From Ichthyophis bannanicus (lineage: Eukaryota > Chordata > Amphibia > Gymnophiona > Ichthyophiidae): a stretch of DNA of 64,000 nucleotides. Positions within the stretch are counted from its first letter, which is position 1; the number at the start of each line of letters is the position of its first letter. Location: NCBI GenBank assembly GCA_033557465.1, contig CM066039.1, positions 47,583,788 through 47,647,787 on the forward strand, read 5' to 3'. Under the pieces are notes generated by a model. It was not told where the DNA came from. It was given only the letters and a program-made list of their open reading frames with translations, and did not search any database. Position numbers and translations under genes: made by a program. This document shows, piece after piece, positions 41,691-53,150 of this stretch.

Positions 41691-44600
41691 CTCCTAGGAC
41701 AAGCAGGATGAGTCAGCCACAATTGGTGCCTCCACAGCTGTCATGAGCTGTGGTAAAAGGGGGAAGGCCGAAGCACCTCTTCGGGTAGACTACAGGCTAG
41801 GCTAGTAGGCAGCCTGTGGTGCAGCATGTTGCCACCAGAGCATGTACGCCCGTAGTGGTTAGGCTACAGGCTAGGCTAGCAGGATGCAGAGGGTGCAGTA
41901 CAAGGCACACTTGTGAGGTAACCAAGACACACGTGCAGAGGGTGCAGTACAAGGCACCCTAGTGAGGTAACCAAGACACACACTTGTGAGATGACCGAGA
42001 CATAGGCCCGTCGGGCAATCTGAAGAAGACCAGCTACAATAGTGCTGGGTACGAGAATGGAGCGAACGGTGCAAGTGGGGCGAGAATGCCCCACTAATAA
42101 GAGAGGCTGCATCAGTTGTTGGTATGAGAGAGGAACATCTGTAAAGGGAAAGGCGGCTCTCTCGATTTTAATGTGCAGTCGAGTCCAGGCTTTGCGGAGG
42201 ATAGACACAAGCGGCGTTGGGGAACCTGTGTTGTTGAGAAGGCATGACGCAGATCTCCAGAGTGGAACAGCGCAAAGGACATGAAGGGCCCGTCGGACCC
42301 ATAATGGTGTACCATCCAGCCTATGTTAGCAGAGAGGCGAACGGTGCGGGCCGGGAGAGCAAGGCAGCATCGGCTGGCTAGCATAGTGGTGAGAGACTGA
42401 CCACCAATGCATCAGAGCTTAAGAGTCAGTTCCGAGATGGGCAGCCTGGGGGCGGCCGCGAGGTGGGAGTCCAGCTTGTTAAGGCTGTCTGGATGACAAG
42501 AACTCACGGCCTCACGTCTCTCAGTGGGATGCACCTATTATTGATGGTGTTTGGTGCAGGGGGACGTTTTGCGAAGGATGGTGGCCTCCGGGGATACATG
42601 CAATATGCGCGAGTTCTGGGGCCTTTGCTTGTAGCCTGGCCCGTGAGCCCATGCTCGTAGCTGAACCCCTGCTTATATGAGGGGTGGCTTGGGCTTTCGC
42701 CAGGGTCGCCGAGTTGCCAGAATCCAGTAAGCTGTGCTTGTGGAAGCGCCGGTGGGCCTGGCCCCGGGTTCGCACACTGCTTCTGTGTATATCGCGGGTA
42801 TACCAGGAGATCGTTTTCAGGCCTACCTGCCCTGGATGGCGGCGGCCTGTCAAGGGCGACGGCCATGTGGAGGCTGCTGCTCGATCGTGTGAGCCATTCA
42901 GTCGTGGCAATAGCAGGAGACCAAGGGATCAGGTTGGGATCACAGCCAGTGATCAGGGTCTGGGTCTGGGGCGTCAGCCAAGACCTGCTCGCGATGAGTC
43001 CGTTGACTGAGGACACCTAGGGTTGAGCTCCTGCACGATTCCAAGGGGAGAGGACTGCCAGGAGCATCCGCTCCCTGTCGTTTAGGCCTTGGAGAGCCGA
43101 GCCGCAGGCGTTGCTGTACCGCTATAACTTCCCTATATGATCCTTGGCCTTCTAATATGGTCCTGGCCGGGTTTGGACCTGCGAATCGAGCCTGTGAGCC
43201 GCTGGCCAGGTACACCTGCCTTTGCTGAGGCAGGTCGCTCCTGAGTAGATCAGAGGGAAAAATCCAGACTGAGGCCCCGGGCAGGCTATGAGCCTGTTAT
43301 TCCGTCTTCATGTTCCCTGTGACGTTAGGTACAGTGGCACAGAGTTGCTGGGGCAGGGGTTCGCCAGATGGTTCAGGTGGCGTAAGGCCTGGTCGTAGGG
43401 TCACAGCATGGGTCCCCAGAAGGGCAGCGGTGGAGTCTCGCTCCAGATTTCCGGACCGGCTTGAAGCTGCTGCTAGGCAGAAGCGCTGTTGATTTAGGGT
43501 CCTAACCTGATGTTGGGAAGTGCTTACCTCAGACGTTTGTCAGGTATGATACCCCGGGGACCATGCAACTGTGACAGAGAGAGCAACCATGTCTCGACAG
43601 GTGCCGGGGCAGGGATTTGTATCAGGCAGATGCACCGGGGGCTGACGGATCAATGGCGAGGCCAAGATGCCGCCGCTTGCTGGCTCTAGAGGTCATACGC
43701 CTACCAGGGAGTTGTCTCTGACAGCCTTACTAACGAAGCCCACTATAACGTCTGCCATTGAGGTCATCACCTGAACCCTAGTGCTACCTAACACAGGGTT
43801 TGGGTGATAGCATTCTTCCTCTGGAGACCCTGTGGAAGCAATGGCGTCATGATTGGTCTTGCTGCGGCCAAAGTGGGGCCTTAGCCTCCTTGGTTGAAGC
43901 AGGGCATGCAGCGTAGGATCCCAACTGGGATCTGAGTCTGTGACCTTTTGTAGAGTCTTGATTGTGTATATATTGTCTGTGAATACTCCACCACTCAGTT
44001 GGACTGCAACCGGTGGTGGGAAGTAAAGCTTCTTTAGAGTCTTCATTATGAGCCATTCTTAGAGGTTACAAAGGGGGGGGGGCAGGGAGTAAGCCCCTCT
44101 GTGGCGGACAGAGTGCGGTTGCATGTCTTGTTCGGGATGCAGGCCGCACGCTCTAGGCCGTACCAACGGCATTGGCCGTTGCTTGTTTCGTCCAGGATGC
44201 AGGAGATATCAGGTAGACCAGATGGTTGTCCATTGACAGCAGGACCAGCGCTGCGTAGTCTGAGGAGTCAGAGAGAATGGAGGGCGGTTGTCAGCCTGAT
44301 GTCGGAGGCGAATCTCGCTTCCAGAGTTCCCTCAGATCTCTATATACTGTACCACAGGGTTAGCTGCATTTCTCTTGGACAACCCTTTTTTGCCCTACCC
44401 AGAAGGGCAATGTTGGCTGTCCAGTGCTTGCTACCCATTGCTGTCACCCACCTGATCCCGGTGATCTAGGTGGTAGTGTATGGGCACACTTGATCCAGGG
44501 ACTTTAGGGGTGGTAGTGTATGGGCAAACCCAAGTAGGAGGCTATCCTGCAAGGTTGAGATGCATAGTAAGGAGCAGAACACTGAGCGGTCTGTGTTGTT

Positions 44601-45658
44601 TTGGATTGATCCCCAACTAACCATAACATCGTGATGTTAATGATGGCCCATCGCGATGCTAATTCTCCGGGCGCAGCAGCGATGGGATGTTAAGTAAGAA
44701 GCGGGGCTCGATGCGAAGGAAGGCGCTCTGAATCCCGGATTGGTTGACAGGAACCACAGCTGGGACTTGAACCTGCGACCTTCTGTTTCTGAACACACTG
44801 TCAGTGTGTACTGCACCACTGTGTTGTCACTCCAAGGACAATGCCTCAGGCAGCCTTACTCATTAGCCCCACTGGGGAATCAAACTCATTGCCCTGGTTC
44901 AGCAGTCAATGTGTAAATCATTGTGCTATGCCTCTCTAAGCACCAACGTGCTGCCACTGTCTGTATCTCTGCACATTGTTTGAAAATTTATTCCATTGCT
45001 TAGGTTGAGCGAGGCTCAAGGTCGGGCTCACCGACAGGCAAGCATGTATGAAGGGCTAAAGACTTCTTATGGTTCCTAGGTTGAGATTTTCTTGGCTTCC
45101 TTTGCTCTGAAGATATTCAGCAGGTGGTGTCCGGTGCCGATTTCAAGCCTCGGATGCCCTGGCCATCCCGGTTATAGTATGCTGTTGCCGGGTTAGTGAC
45201 CTGCAGTGTCAGTAATTTAAGGGAGATCTTATTTCCTCCTGGGTCAGGACCAAGCGGGGCTTGTCTGGGAGTTGGGCGCAGGAACTCTCACACCTGAAGA
45301 GAGATTATGTCCCCTGCGGATGCTTTGGGATATAACGTGTGGCAGTGTCCCTTGCTGGAACCCCTTTAGACAGCAAGTACTTTGGCCAACCTTATTTCCT
45401 GTGGGGAATAGACTCATGACCCCTGTGCCATCTGTCAGTGTAATAACCATTGTGGCGGTAGGGGAGTGGATTTGAAGTATCTTCAGATTCAGCGCCCCAG
45501 TGGGGTCAAGCGTGGCTTTCTTCGTGATGCCCAGGAACTGATGACCTTGTAGGGGGGTGTCTCAGCCGAAGCTTGGTGGGCCGTGTGATGGCGGAAAGCT
45601 TCTGGGAGTCGATCCAGAAGGTCCGAGGCTCTGAGCACGAAGGGGCAGGAGATAGTGT

Positions 45659-45692
45659 TTTTATTTATTTATTTATTTAAATTTTTTTTTTT
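45659..45692. repeat. (TTTA)n and poly(T) tract
   Basis: TTTATTTATTTATTTATTT followed by a run of T. On the minus strand this would be an A-rich tail of a retroposed module within the composite element. Confidence 0.7.
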
Positions 45693-46638
45693 CCTCAAGC
45701 TCACAAACAGTGGCAGTGGGAACCAACACTTGAGCTTCTGGAAACGCAGGTTTCATAGCGGAGATGGAGGCTGATTGCGCCCCTCCGCACCTCATTCCTG
45801 CCCCATCTTCACTCCCTGGCCATGTCCAAAGGCTGAAGGTGCCTCGGCGCCGCACCAGGTTGCGGCCAAATTGGCGATGCCGAGTAGAGAGGCTTGCAGA
45901 AGGCCCGTTTGGCGCAGAGGCAGGACAGCGCTGAGCTCTTAGCACCGGCTCCTGGGCAAAAGTGCCATGATCTCGGACACATCAATGCCACCCCCTGACG
46001 CTCTTAGGACCGGCTCCAGGGCAAAATGTCATGATCCCGGTCACCTCAATGCCACGGCAACATCGAAGATGCCTTGGCACCGGGGCCCGAACTGGAGCGT
46101 AGAGTATAGTGGTTTACCCGGGCAATAAGGGAGGGCTCTCCTCATCTGTTCCGTGGCAGGCGCGACCGAGAATGGCTTGGCCTAGAAAACTGGAGTGGGA
46201 TAGGGCTCTGATGCTCATCCGCTCCGAGGCGTCGGCGAGGGCTACAGTTCTTGTTTTGCGGGTCCTAGAACCAGGTCCTGGAGTCTGTGCCGACGCCTCT
46301 GCGCCGAACGGGATCGTCAGCGATGGAGGTGTCGTCAGCGCCGGCGCCTCCCCCAAATGACGTTTTAGTCGGCGCCGACCAATGGCGCCGTCGGGGGAGG
46401 AGCTTGGTCCTGACGTCAGAGGCAAGATGGCCACCGCCATGGGGGCCTTGTGGATGGCCGGATCGGGTGCAAGAAGAAGAAGGCACCGTTCTGACCTGGC
46501 GGCAGAGGGCATGGAGGAGCAAGGTGGCAGCCCCGTATCCTCCCCATGCGTGCAGGCGGAATACGGGCAACTGGTGAGCGGGGACAGAGGCCTCCTGGGC
46601 CCGTCCCGGGCTGCCGTGGGGGCTTAGATATCCTGGGC

Positions 46639-46960
46639 TGCAGCATCGCAACTTGCCGTGTCCATCCTTAGCCTGCGGCTGGGGGTGGAGGCCCTTAGGC
46701 ACACCCTGAGCCGAGTCGGAAACTGGCGGCGGAGTCCCCCGGAGACACATGCGGCCAAGAGCCCCGACAGAGATCTTCTGCCGCTGGTAGGTCCAGGAGC
46801 CGTCACATCTTGCCGCGACCATCCTTAAGCCTGCGGCTGGGGGTGGAGGCCCTTAGGCACACCCTGAGCCGAGTCGGAAACTGACGGCGGAGTCCCCCGG
46901 AGACACATGCGGTCAAGAGTCTCCACAGGCATCTTCTGCCGCTGGTAGGTCCAGGAGCCC
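46639..46960. repeat. Tandem duplication, two units of about 160 bp
   Basis: The units at 46639-46800 and 46801-46960 share AGCCTGCGGCTGGGGGTGG, CACACCCTGAGCCGAGTCGG, GGAGACACATGCGG and TCTGCCGCTGGTAGGTCC, with about 10% difference. Confidence 0.85.
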
Positions 46961-47413
46961 AAGCTCAACTTCTTTCGGAGAATGACTTGTCCAGGACCAG
47001 GGATGACTGCTGGAGGTAGGGTTTGAGTCCTAGCTTTGTTGCATAGCAAATTGTCTCAGCCATTAGGCCATGTTCTCACTTGAGGATGAACCCCTGGTCC
47101 TCTGCAGTTGCTGCTGGATCTGAAATGAGAAACTTTGACAAAGAATTAATGGCAAGTTTGCAATTGATAGACATAAATATGCAGTAGAAGATAATTATTC
47201 AGAAAGTTTTTAAGGAGAGTAGAAAATGTCCGTCTTGCTGGCAAGGCGGAAGAAGTGAAACTGGTTAGCTAGGGGCGGGCAGGGGGGTGGGGCCAGTTGG
47301 CCCATGCTCAGAAGGGCGAAAGCCCTTCTGAGCTATGGAGAGTACTTCCGTCTCGGCGCCGTCGGATGACGTCACCAATTGTGGCTGACTCATCCTGCTT
47401 GTCCTAGGAGAAC

Positions 47414-47880
47414 ACAGTGCTCACCCAAAGCCTCCAACACTGTGTTCCTGTTCATATTTACTTTGACCAGCCGCTTCCACCCCCTCCGATGCAAAATACA
47501 AGAAGCCAGAGCAAGTGTGCGATGGGCCAGCTGCTTAACATGGCGGCAGGCTTGTCCACCCCCTCCCCCTGCCTCTTGCAGGCGTTTGTGGCGGGAAAAT
47601 TCCCACCACAGTCCTGGCCATTGTGACAATTGTCGCCTAGCCTGCATCACCCAGGTGAGATCTTAGCCCCCATATTGGTGGGCAGAGCAGAACTATCCTC
47701 CTTTCGGATCGTCTGCTTCTCTGCTCTGATTCTTCAAACTGCCAGCTCAAAGTCTGCCTGATCTGAGCTGTCATCGCGCCAGATCACTGCTGGTTTCTGT
47801 TCCGTTTGCTCTCCTTGCAATCGCCAGCCTCCCTTGGGACTGCTTCCTCTCTGCATCTTCAGCTGGCCTAACAGCCCCGG
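47414..47880. other. Between the composite element and the Ngaro-like element
   Basis: No gene was recognised. The sequence may include the 5' non-coding end of the Ngaro-like element, but the split direct repeats expected for that class could not be identified by eye. Confidence 0.35.
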
Positions 47881-48099
47881 TCTTCTTGTTGGTGTTGCTT
47901 GGTGCGGCGATTGCGTCCCAAAGGGGAGAGTGAACCCCAGAGCTGAATCAAGGGAGCAGCTAATGGGCTAGTGAGAGCTCTCGGGCTTCCAGCACCTGGA
48001 GAAGCAGCCCTACCAACCCAGACCCGCCCCCAAAAAGGGGAAGCACACAAAAAAAAAAAAAAGAAAGAGGACTGAGCAGTCACAGCCGTATGTGGAGCA

Positions 48100-48813
48100 A
48101 TGCCATGCTTGGAAGACGCCGGCAGCATGATGAACTTCTCGACCAGCCTGACAATCACCCAGACACAGTTGAAAGACATGCCCCACAACCCTATGAGGAC
48201 CTGGACCCTTTGGTGGAGCTACAAGTCGCCCACAAAGACTCAGGAAGCTCCAGCCGAGATATGCCAATACCCTGACACTCTGGTGATGTGGAGAGGGGTG
48301 GCCATAGTGCAAAGGATAGCCATGGCCTTACGCCACCTGCCCTTGTCTCCTGAACAGTGTGCGAAGGGCACCAGACTGAATGTGACACATGCACAGACCC
48401 CAGTTCTCCCGGCTGTGGGCTCTGGTGAGAACAACCCAGCACCGCTTCCTCCTGCATGTGATACCAGCAGATCAAGACATCAGCATGACACGGTTCCATG
48501 GTCGCCTGACCCACCCGTGCCGGACACCACTCTGATCTACCCTCATTCACATGAGACTCATTCCCCTGGGGAATCCAGATGTCGCCACACTAGCACACCT
48601 CAGACACCTCCGCAGCAGAGGAGGAGATGCCACTCTACATCCTCGAGTGTGAGCAGTCGCAGTCAGACCTTATCAAGCTCTGTTCAGAGTCGGCACTGCC
48701 ATAGATCATCACACAGGTGGAGTTGCCATCCACATCACCAACACCATAGGGGAGGGCACCGTTCCCCAAACAGCAGTTCTGCAAGTCAATCTGCCTCCAA
48801 CAGCTCGCAATGA
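48100..48813 (+). pseudogene. First open frame of the Ngaro-like element (237 codons)
   Basis: A 237-codon frame starting MPCLEDAGSMM, rich in Ser, Pro, His and Arg towards the end (SSSVSSRSQTLSSSVQSR). It resembles the low-complexity N-terminal part of a Gag but has no recognisable domain. It may be out of the original frame, because another frame reads HDELLDQPDN with a tRNA-free upstream. Confidence 0.35.
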
Positions 48814-49162
48814 CGATGACAGCAACCTTGTCACTCATCCCAGAGGGGGACAACCTCCCCTGGCACAGTCCATCCACAGCCTGTGCTGAGCGACAGTCAC
48901 GCACCAAGATCCTGCCAGCACATCCGATGGACAGCAATCAGCCCATGCAGTCGCAACGTCCTGTACCACTGAGCACATCTGAGGCAGCTCCGATGGAGCC
49001 ACCAAGACCCATGGCATACAGAGGCGTCAGGTGAGAAAATTTCCATTAATGTCCCGTTATTCTCCTGGTGAATGCCTCTACTACCCAGCCCAACCCCACG
49101 GCACATCAGCCCCCAAACCCTCACACAAATGGAAAAGGAGACGCAGGAGATCATGATCGTCT

Positions 49163-49730
49163 TTGTCCTCCAGTTCCTCATCTTCATTATCTTCCTCCTC
49201 CTCTTCCTCCCTCAAGGCCAAGAGAGCCAGTACTGCCAGCACCCATGCCGCCTTGCCGCCCAGTGTTACGGAATTGTGGGAGACTGTCCCGCAGTCACTC
49301 AGGAAGAAGGTTATCTGGAGGGAATGTTTTGACATCTTCAAGCTTCTGGAAGGGAGGCAGTGGTGCAAGGCCAAGAAAAGAGCTAAAACGGGTGATCTGT
49401 TGTACCCAGGGAATGACATATACCGAGTAACATCCTCAACTGGACCATTGCATATGCCCAAATGATCAATATCATTTGCTGCAAGGACCCCTCCCAGCTT
49501 GGACAAATGTTGGCATACATTGATACCATCATCAATGCTGCAAAGGAGTATAAGGGGTATGCTTGACTGTCATATGATGAGCATTTCCATGACAAGATGG
49601 GGATTGGTTGCTGAGGATGAACTCAAAGTATGGGCAGAACTTTCAAAGAAAAACCCTGGCAGGCACAAGCAACGACATCTGCAGGTGCTACAACAAAGCA
49701 TGTATTTCTTTCATGACTACAAATTTTGAC
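49163..49730 (+). pseudogene. Gag-like section of the Ngaro-like element
   Basis: An open piece (49163-49465) reads a polyserine stretch, then ELWETVPQSLRKKVIWRECF and DIFKLLEG. A further frame carries KEYKGYAWLSYDEHFHDKMG. The 'YPGYAWLxYDExFR' pattern is typical of Gag of this retroelement class. The frame is shifted at least twice. Confidence 0.5.
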
Positions 49731-50079
49731 ATGTCTGTCTCCATTATGTGGCACCCCATCCCGCATCTCATTGCACCAGGACATTGCAGTCAAAGACTGT
49801 CCAGCAACATAAGCAGTGACCTTGTGTTTCAACGAGCCCCCAACACCAGTTTCCATCACAGACATGGACCCCTGGCTAGACATCTACCCAAAAAGAACTG
49901 ACCCAAGTTGCCTCAGGGATGGCTTCTGCTTTGACTTTAACATTCTGTTTCAGGGACGCATCCAATATCTCATTGCTTGTCCTACACAACCACCACGACA
50001 CCTTTGGCACATTGTACAGGATAAGATTGACTCTGAGGTGCACCTTCAGCACATAGCTGACTCTTCAGCGACCTGCCAT

Positions 50080-51400
50080 TTCATGACTTTTGCGCCTCCG
50101 CTTTGACAGTGGTCCCCAAAAAGGACCCCAGGAAGTACAGCACCTCTCTTTCTCCCAGGGGGGTCTCTGTGAATGATTGCATACCTGACGATGCTTGTGC
50201 AGTGCAGAATGCCCTTTTTGACCAGGCCCTGGCAGGGGCTCATACCTGGCAAAGATTGACATCGAGTTGGCCTTCCAGTTTCTTCCTATCCATGCCACCT
50301 GTTTTCCACTACTCAAATTCCTCTTCAAGGACATGTGCTATTTCAACAGATGCATGCCGATGGACTGCTCTGCCTTCAAGGCATTCAGCACCTTCCTTCA
50401 TTGGGTGGTGCAACGGCAGACTGGGCTGCGATCCATGGTGCACTACCTTGATGACTTCCTGTTTTTCGGATCGGAACAGTTCCCCAGATGTGTGACACTC
50501 CTGGATACCTCCAGGATATGGTAAGGGCGTTTGGCATCCCACTGGCACAGGACAAGATGGTCGGACCAGTCCAGATGTTGTCGTTCCTAGGCATTGAGAT
50601 TGACACAAAGCAAGGCATCACTCGACTTCCCCGTGACAAGTTGTAAGACCTCAAAGGAAAACTTGTTGCCATGCAAGGACAAAAGAAGTCACCCTCTGGC
50701 TGGCTCAGTCCCTCATTGGTTTGCTGAACTTCACATGCAGAGTTATCCCGATGGGTCACCTGTTTCTGAAACGCCTTGCGCATGCGACAGCTGGCCTGAG
50801 CAAGACACACCACCATCTTCACCCATCATGGTAACTGAAACAAGACCTAGACATCTGGGCATATTTCCTCAATACATTCAATGGCGTGAACATGTGGCAG
50901 CAGGCCATGTGCAATAATGTAGAATTGGACCTCTTCACTGATGCCGTGGGGGGCCTCTGACTTTGGCATGTTTTTCAAGGGCTGCTGCCCCCTTGCCCAA
51001 ACACTTGGTGACTAGTGGCCTCACCAGAAATATCACATTCCTTGAGTTCTTTCTCCTTTATTTGGCCCTGTGTGTATGGGGCCACCACCTGCGTGACCGC
51101 AGAATCCTTTTCTGCTGTGACAAGTCATCGCTGTCGTGAACAATCGGCCAAGTGTGTTGTTGTGACTGAACTCCTGCAGAAATTTGTACTGAAGTGCTTG
51201 CAGCTAAATGTTACAGCTCGTGCGTGCCATGCACCTGGATAAACTAACATTGCTGATTCCCTCTCCCATTTTCAGTGTGTAGCCCCGGCGGTGGGCAAAC
51301 ACTCCACCTCATTGTCAGACTGGAGATGGGACATGGAGTCCACATAGATTGGCAGCTCATCCGACGGGCGCTGGACCCTCGCATCTGGGCGGTGTACATC
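50080..51400 (+). pseudogene. Reverse transcriptase/RNase H of the Ngaro-like element
   Basis: It carries VVPKKDPRKYS, SVNDCIPDDAC, FQFLPIHATCFPLLKF, MPMDCSAFKAFSTFLHWVVQ, VHYLDDFLFFG (catalytic YLDD at about 50440-50460) and FLGIEIDTKQGITRLP. Weak RNase H traces follow (HAPG.TNIADSLSHFQ). This is the RT type of DIRS/Ngaro elements. Several frameshifts are present. Confidence 0.78.
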
Positions 51401-51539
51401 CAAGAATACATAGCCATATCATCCCCCCTGGCATTGCATGGATGGAGACAGGGGTTACTGAAACTTGGGCTACTAGCAGTATACATGCCATACGCCAGCA
51501 CCCAAGGCTTGTCTCGACATGCCATTCAGTCACACCCAT

Positions 51540-52215
51540 CAGGGTTTTCCTTCTTCACGAAACTGGCAGGCTGGGGAAACCCTTGTGACAGTTTTTTTGC
51601 TTAAAAAACTGATGAAAGGATGGGCATGGAGCCTCCCCCAGCAGCCCAATATGTGACGCCCAGTTACACATGAGATACTGGACAGGCTGTGGGTAAGCAC
51701 TGTCAACCACTTGTTTGTCTGTGTATGAAACATGCTTGTTCCAGACAACATTCACTCTGCCTTTCTTTGGTGCCTTCTGAATTACGAGCTGGTGGTGGCC
51801 TCCAAGAAACCAGGGCCCCCTTTTCAGAGGTCCTGTTGTCAGAGGAAATACTGCATATCTGGATTGTAGGAGCCCAGAACGATCCTAAAAAAAGGGGCAA
51901 GTCATCCCCTTCAAGGCTGTACCCTGTCTTTGCACATGCCCCTTGGCCAACATGCTTTAATACCTCTCAGCCCAGCCATTCTTGACCTCGCAGTTCCTGA
52001 TACACATCAACAGCATGCTGCTCTCTAAATTCTAGTTTGCAGTAGTGTTCAAGAAGTTGTTGGTGGGTCTTGGACTATGACCTAGCCTATTCGGAATGCA
52101 TTCCTTCCATATTGGTGCAACAGCAACGGCAGAATGGGGCCTTCCAATACGAGCGATCAAGGCGCTAGGGCACTGGCGGTCCAGTACTTATTCATCCTAT
52201 ATTCACCCAGATTCA
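51540..52215 (+). pseudogene. Tyrosine recombinase of the Ngaro-like element
   Basis: The N-terminal part reads FTKLAGWGNPCDSFFA. The catalytic block near 52094-52210 reads GMHSFHIGATATAEWGLPIR, then ALGHWRSSTYSSYIHP. The expected H-x-x-R is HSFH, so the second catalytic Arg is lost. The His/Trp box (GHW) and the Tyr region (YSSY) remain. In this class the recombinase replaces the DDE integrase for insertion. Confidence 0.7.
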
Positions 52216-52271
52216 ATGGGCACTGCAGATTGACCTTTGCCTCCACTAACATTGCTCCCTTCTAATTTGCA

Positions 52272-52847
52272 GAGCACATAATTTGAATAGTGGGGAACTC
52301 CTTTGTCCGCTGGGCAACTGAAAGGGCATCCATGCGGCCACTTAGGATTCACCTGGGACTTTTCAATCTCAGTGTGTGCCTCCTATGGCTGGCTCATGCG
52401 GGCATGGGATGGTGGCATCTGCGGCCCCTCCTGTACCAGCACATACAGGCTCACACCCCACATGCTGCCCCGATAGTTCACCTTGGGGGGAATGACCTAG
52501 GAACAGTCTCCAGCAAGAAATTCATCGATTAGATCAGAACTGACATCTCCTGGGTGGCATGCTCCCTGCATGCTCTTCATCTGATCCAACCTCATACCTC
52601 GCTTCAGGTGGGTAGGCACTTGTGTCTCAGGGGCAAGGAGCTCAAGAAGGTCAAGAGGCAGGTGGGCCTCGGTGTCCTGCATGCTGGGGGATGGCAGATG
52701 CAACACGAATGGGCATGGCCCCTATTGCCCGGATATTTCGAGGGGGATCTCCTACACCTATCTGACAATGGACTGTACCTTTTCCTTAATAACTTAGATG
52801 AAACTTTAGAGGCTGCCATTGAGGTCAGCAACCTGCAGGGCAGATGA
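52272..52847 (+). pseudogene. SGNH/GDSL-type hydrolase frame of the Ngaro-like element
   Basis: One frame from about 52272 to 52847 is interrupted by a single TAG at 52530-52532. Block I is IVGNSFVRWA (nucleophile Ser), block III is IVHLGGNDLG, and block V is DLLHLSDNGLYLF (Asp-x-x-His). The catalytic Ser, Gly, Asn, Asp and His positions are all still there. A hydrolase frame of unknown role is known in Ngaro elements. It is the best-preserved part of this copy. Confidence 0.72.
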
Positions 52848-53150
52848 TCAGCCAATTTTGTGCCCTGGGGAGAGGTTCCCATAGTAGGGGTCACGTGAAA
52901 GGCGACCTTCCATGTGTCCATCATGGCAGTTACCCGAGGCAGGCCACAAGCGCACACAAAGCATGAGCAAAGAGGGTAGGGTGCAGAGCTGCCACTAATG
53001 TGGGGTGCCACCGTGAGTCCCCATACACAATGGCCATCCAGGAGGTCCTCAGAGGCAGCACAGTAAGGCTGTTTCTACAGTGGTGGGCCCAGCTCAGTTT
53101 GGCAAGGTGGGCCCCCAGCCCCCATGGCAGGCCAGCTTGACAGCAAGAGA

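Larger units (their letters stand above)
43920..47080 (-). repeat. tRNA-like modules inside the composite element
   Basis: At least four minus-strand segments look like degraded tRNA-derived heads: 44753-44822 (GTGGTGCAGTACAC, then GCAGGTTCAAGTCCC), 44878-44935 (GAGTTTGATTCCC), 46998-47080 (CATGGCCTAATGGCTGAG, then GGACTCAAACCC) and 43930-44020 (GTGGTGGAGTATTC). They are too diverged to be functional tRNA genes. Confidence 0.4.
41367..47413. mobile_element. Composite inverted-repeat element of about 6 kb, non-coding
   Basis: The right end (47260-47413) is the reverse complement of 41393-41546 at very high identity. The shared stretch includes CAGCCACAATTGGTGACGTC, CGGCGCCGAGACGG and an internal hairpin CAGAAGGGC/GCCCTTCTG. 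A second copy of the outermost 60 bp (41368-41430) is inverted at 41628-41690. A third start, CTCCTAGGACAAGCAGG, follows at 41691 and matches the right terminus. The interior is GC-rich with many short frames, none resembling a transposase. Several tRNA-like modules and a tandem duplication lie inside. It is probably a family of foldback DNA transposons that has captured SINE-like sequence. Confidence 0.65.
47880..53150 (+). mobile_element. Decayed Ngaro/DIRS-type tyrosine-recombinase retroelement
   Basis: In 5' to 3' order the region has a Ser-rich Gag-like section (about 48100-49730), a reverse transcriptase/RNase H (about 50080-51400), a tyrosine recombinase (about 51400-52215) and an SGNH-type hydrolase (about 52270-52847). 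This order, with a hydrolase last and no integrase or LTRs, is that of vertebrate Ngaro elements. Every section has stops or frameshifts, so the copy is dead. The 5' and 3' limits are approximate. Confidence 0.75.

Noticed and set aside
44753..44822. Functional tRNA gene
   Set aside because: The B-box-like motif is good but no cloverleaf with paired acceptor and anticodon stems could be drawn.
46265..46822. 185-codon minus frame in the composite element
   Set aside because: Low-complexity, GC-driven frame with no transposase or other domain; opposite strands are also open.
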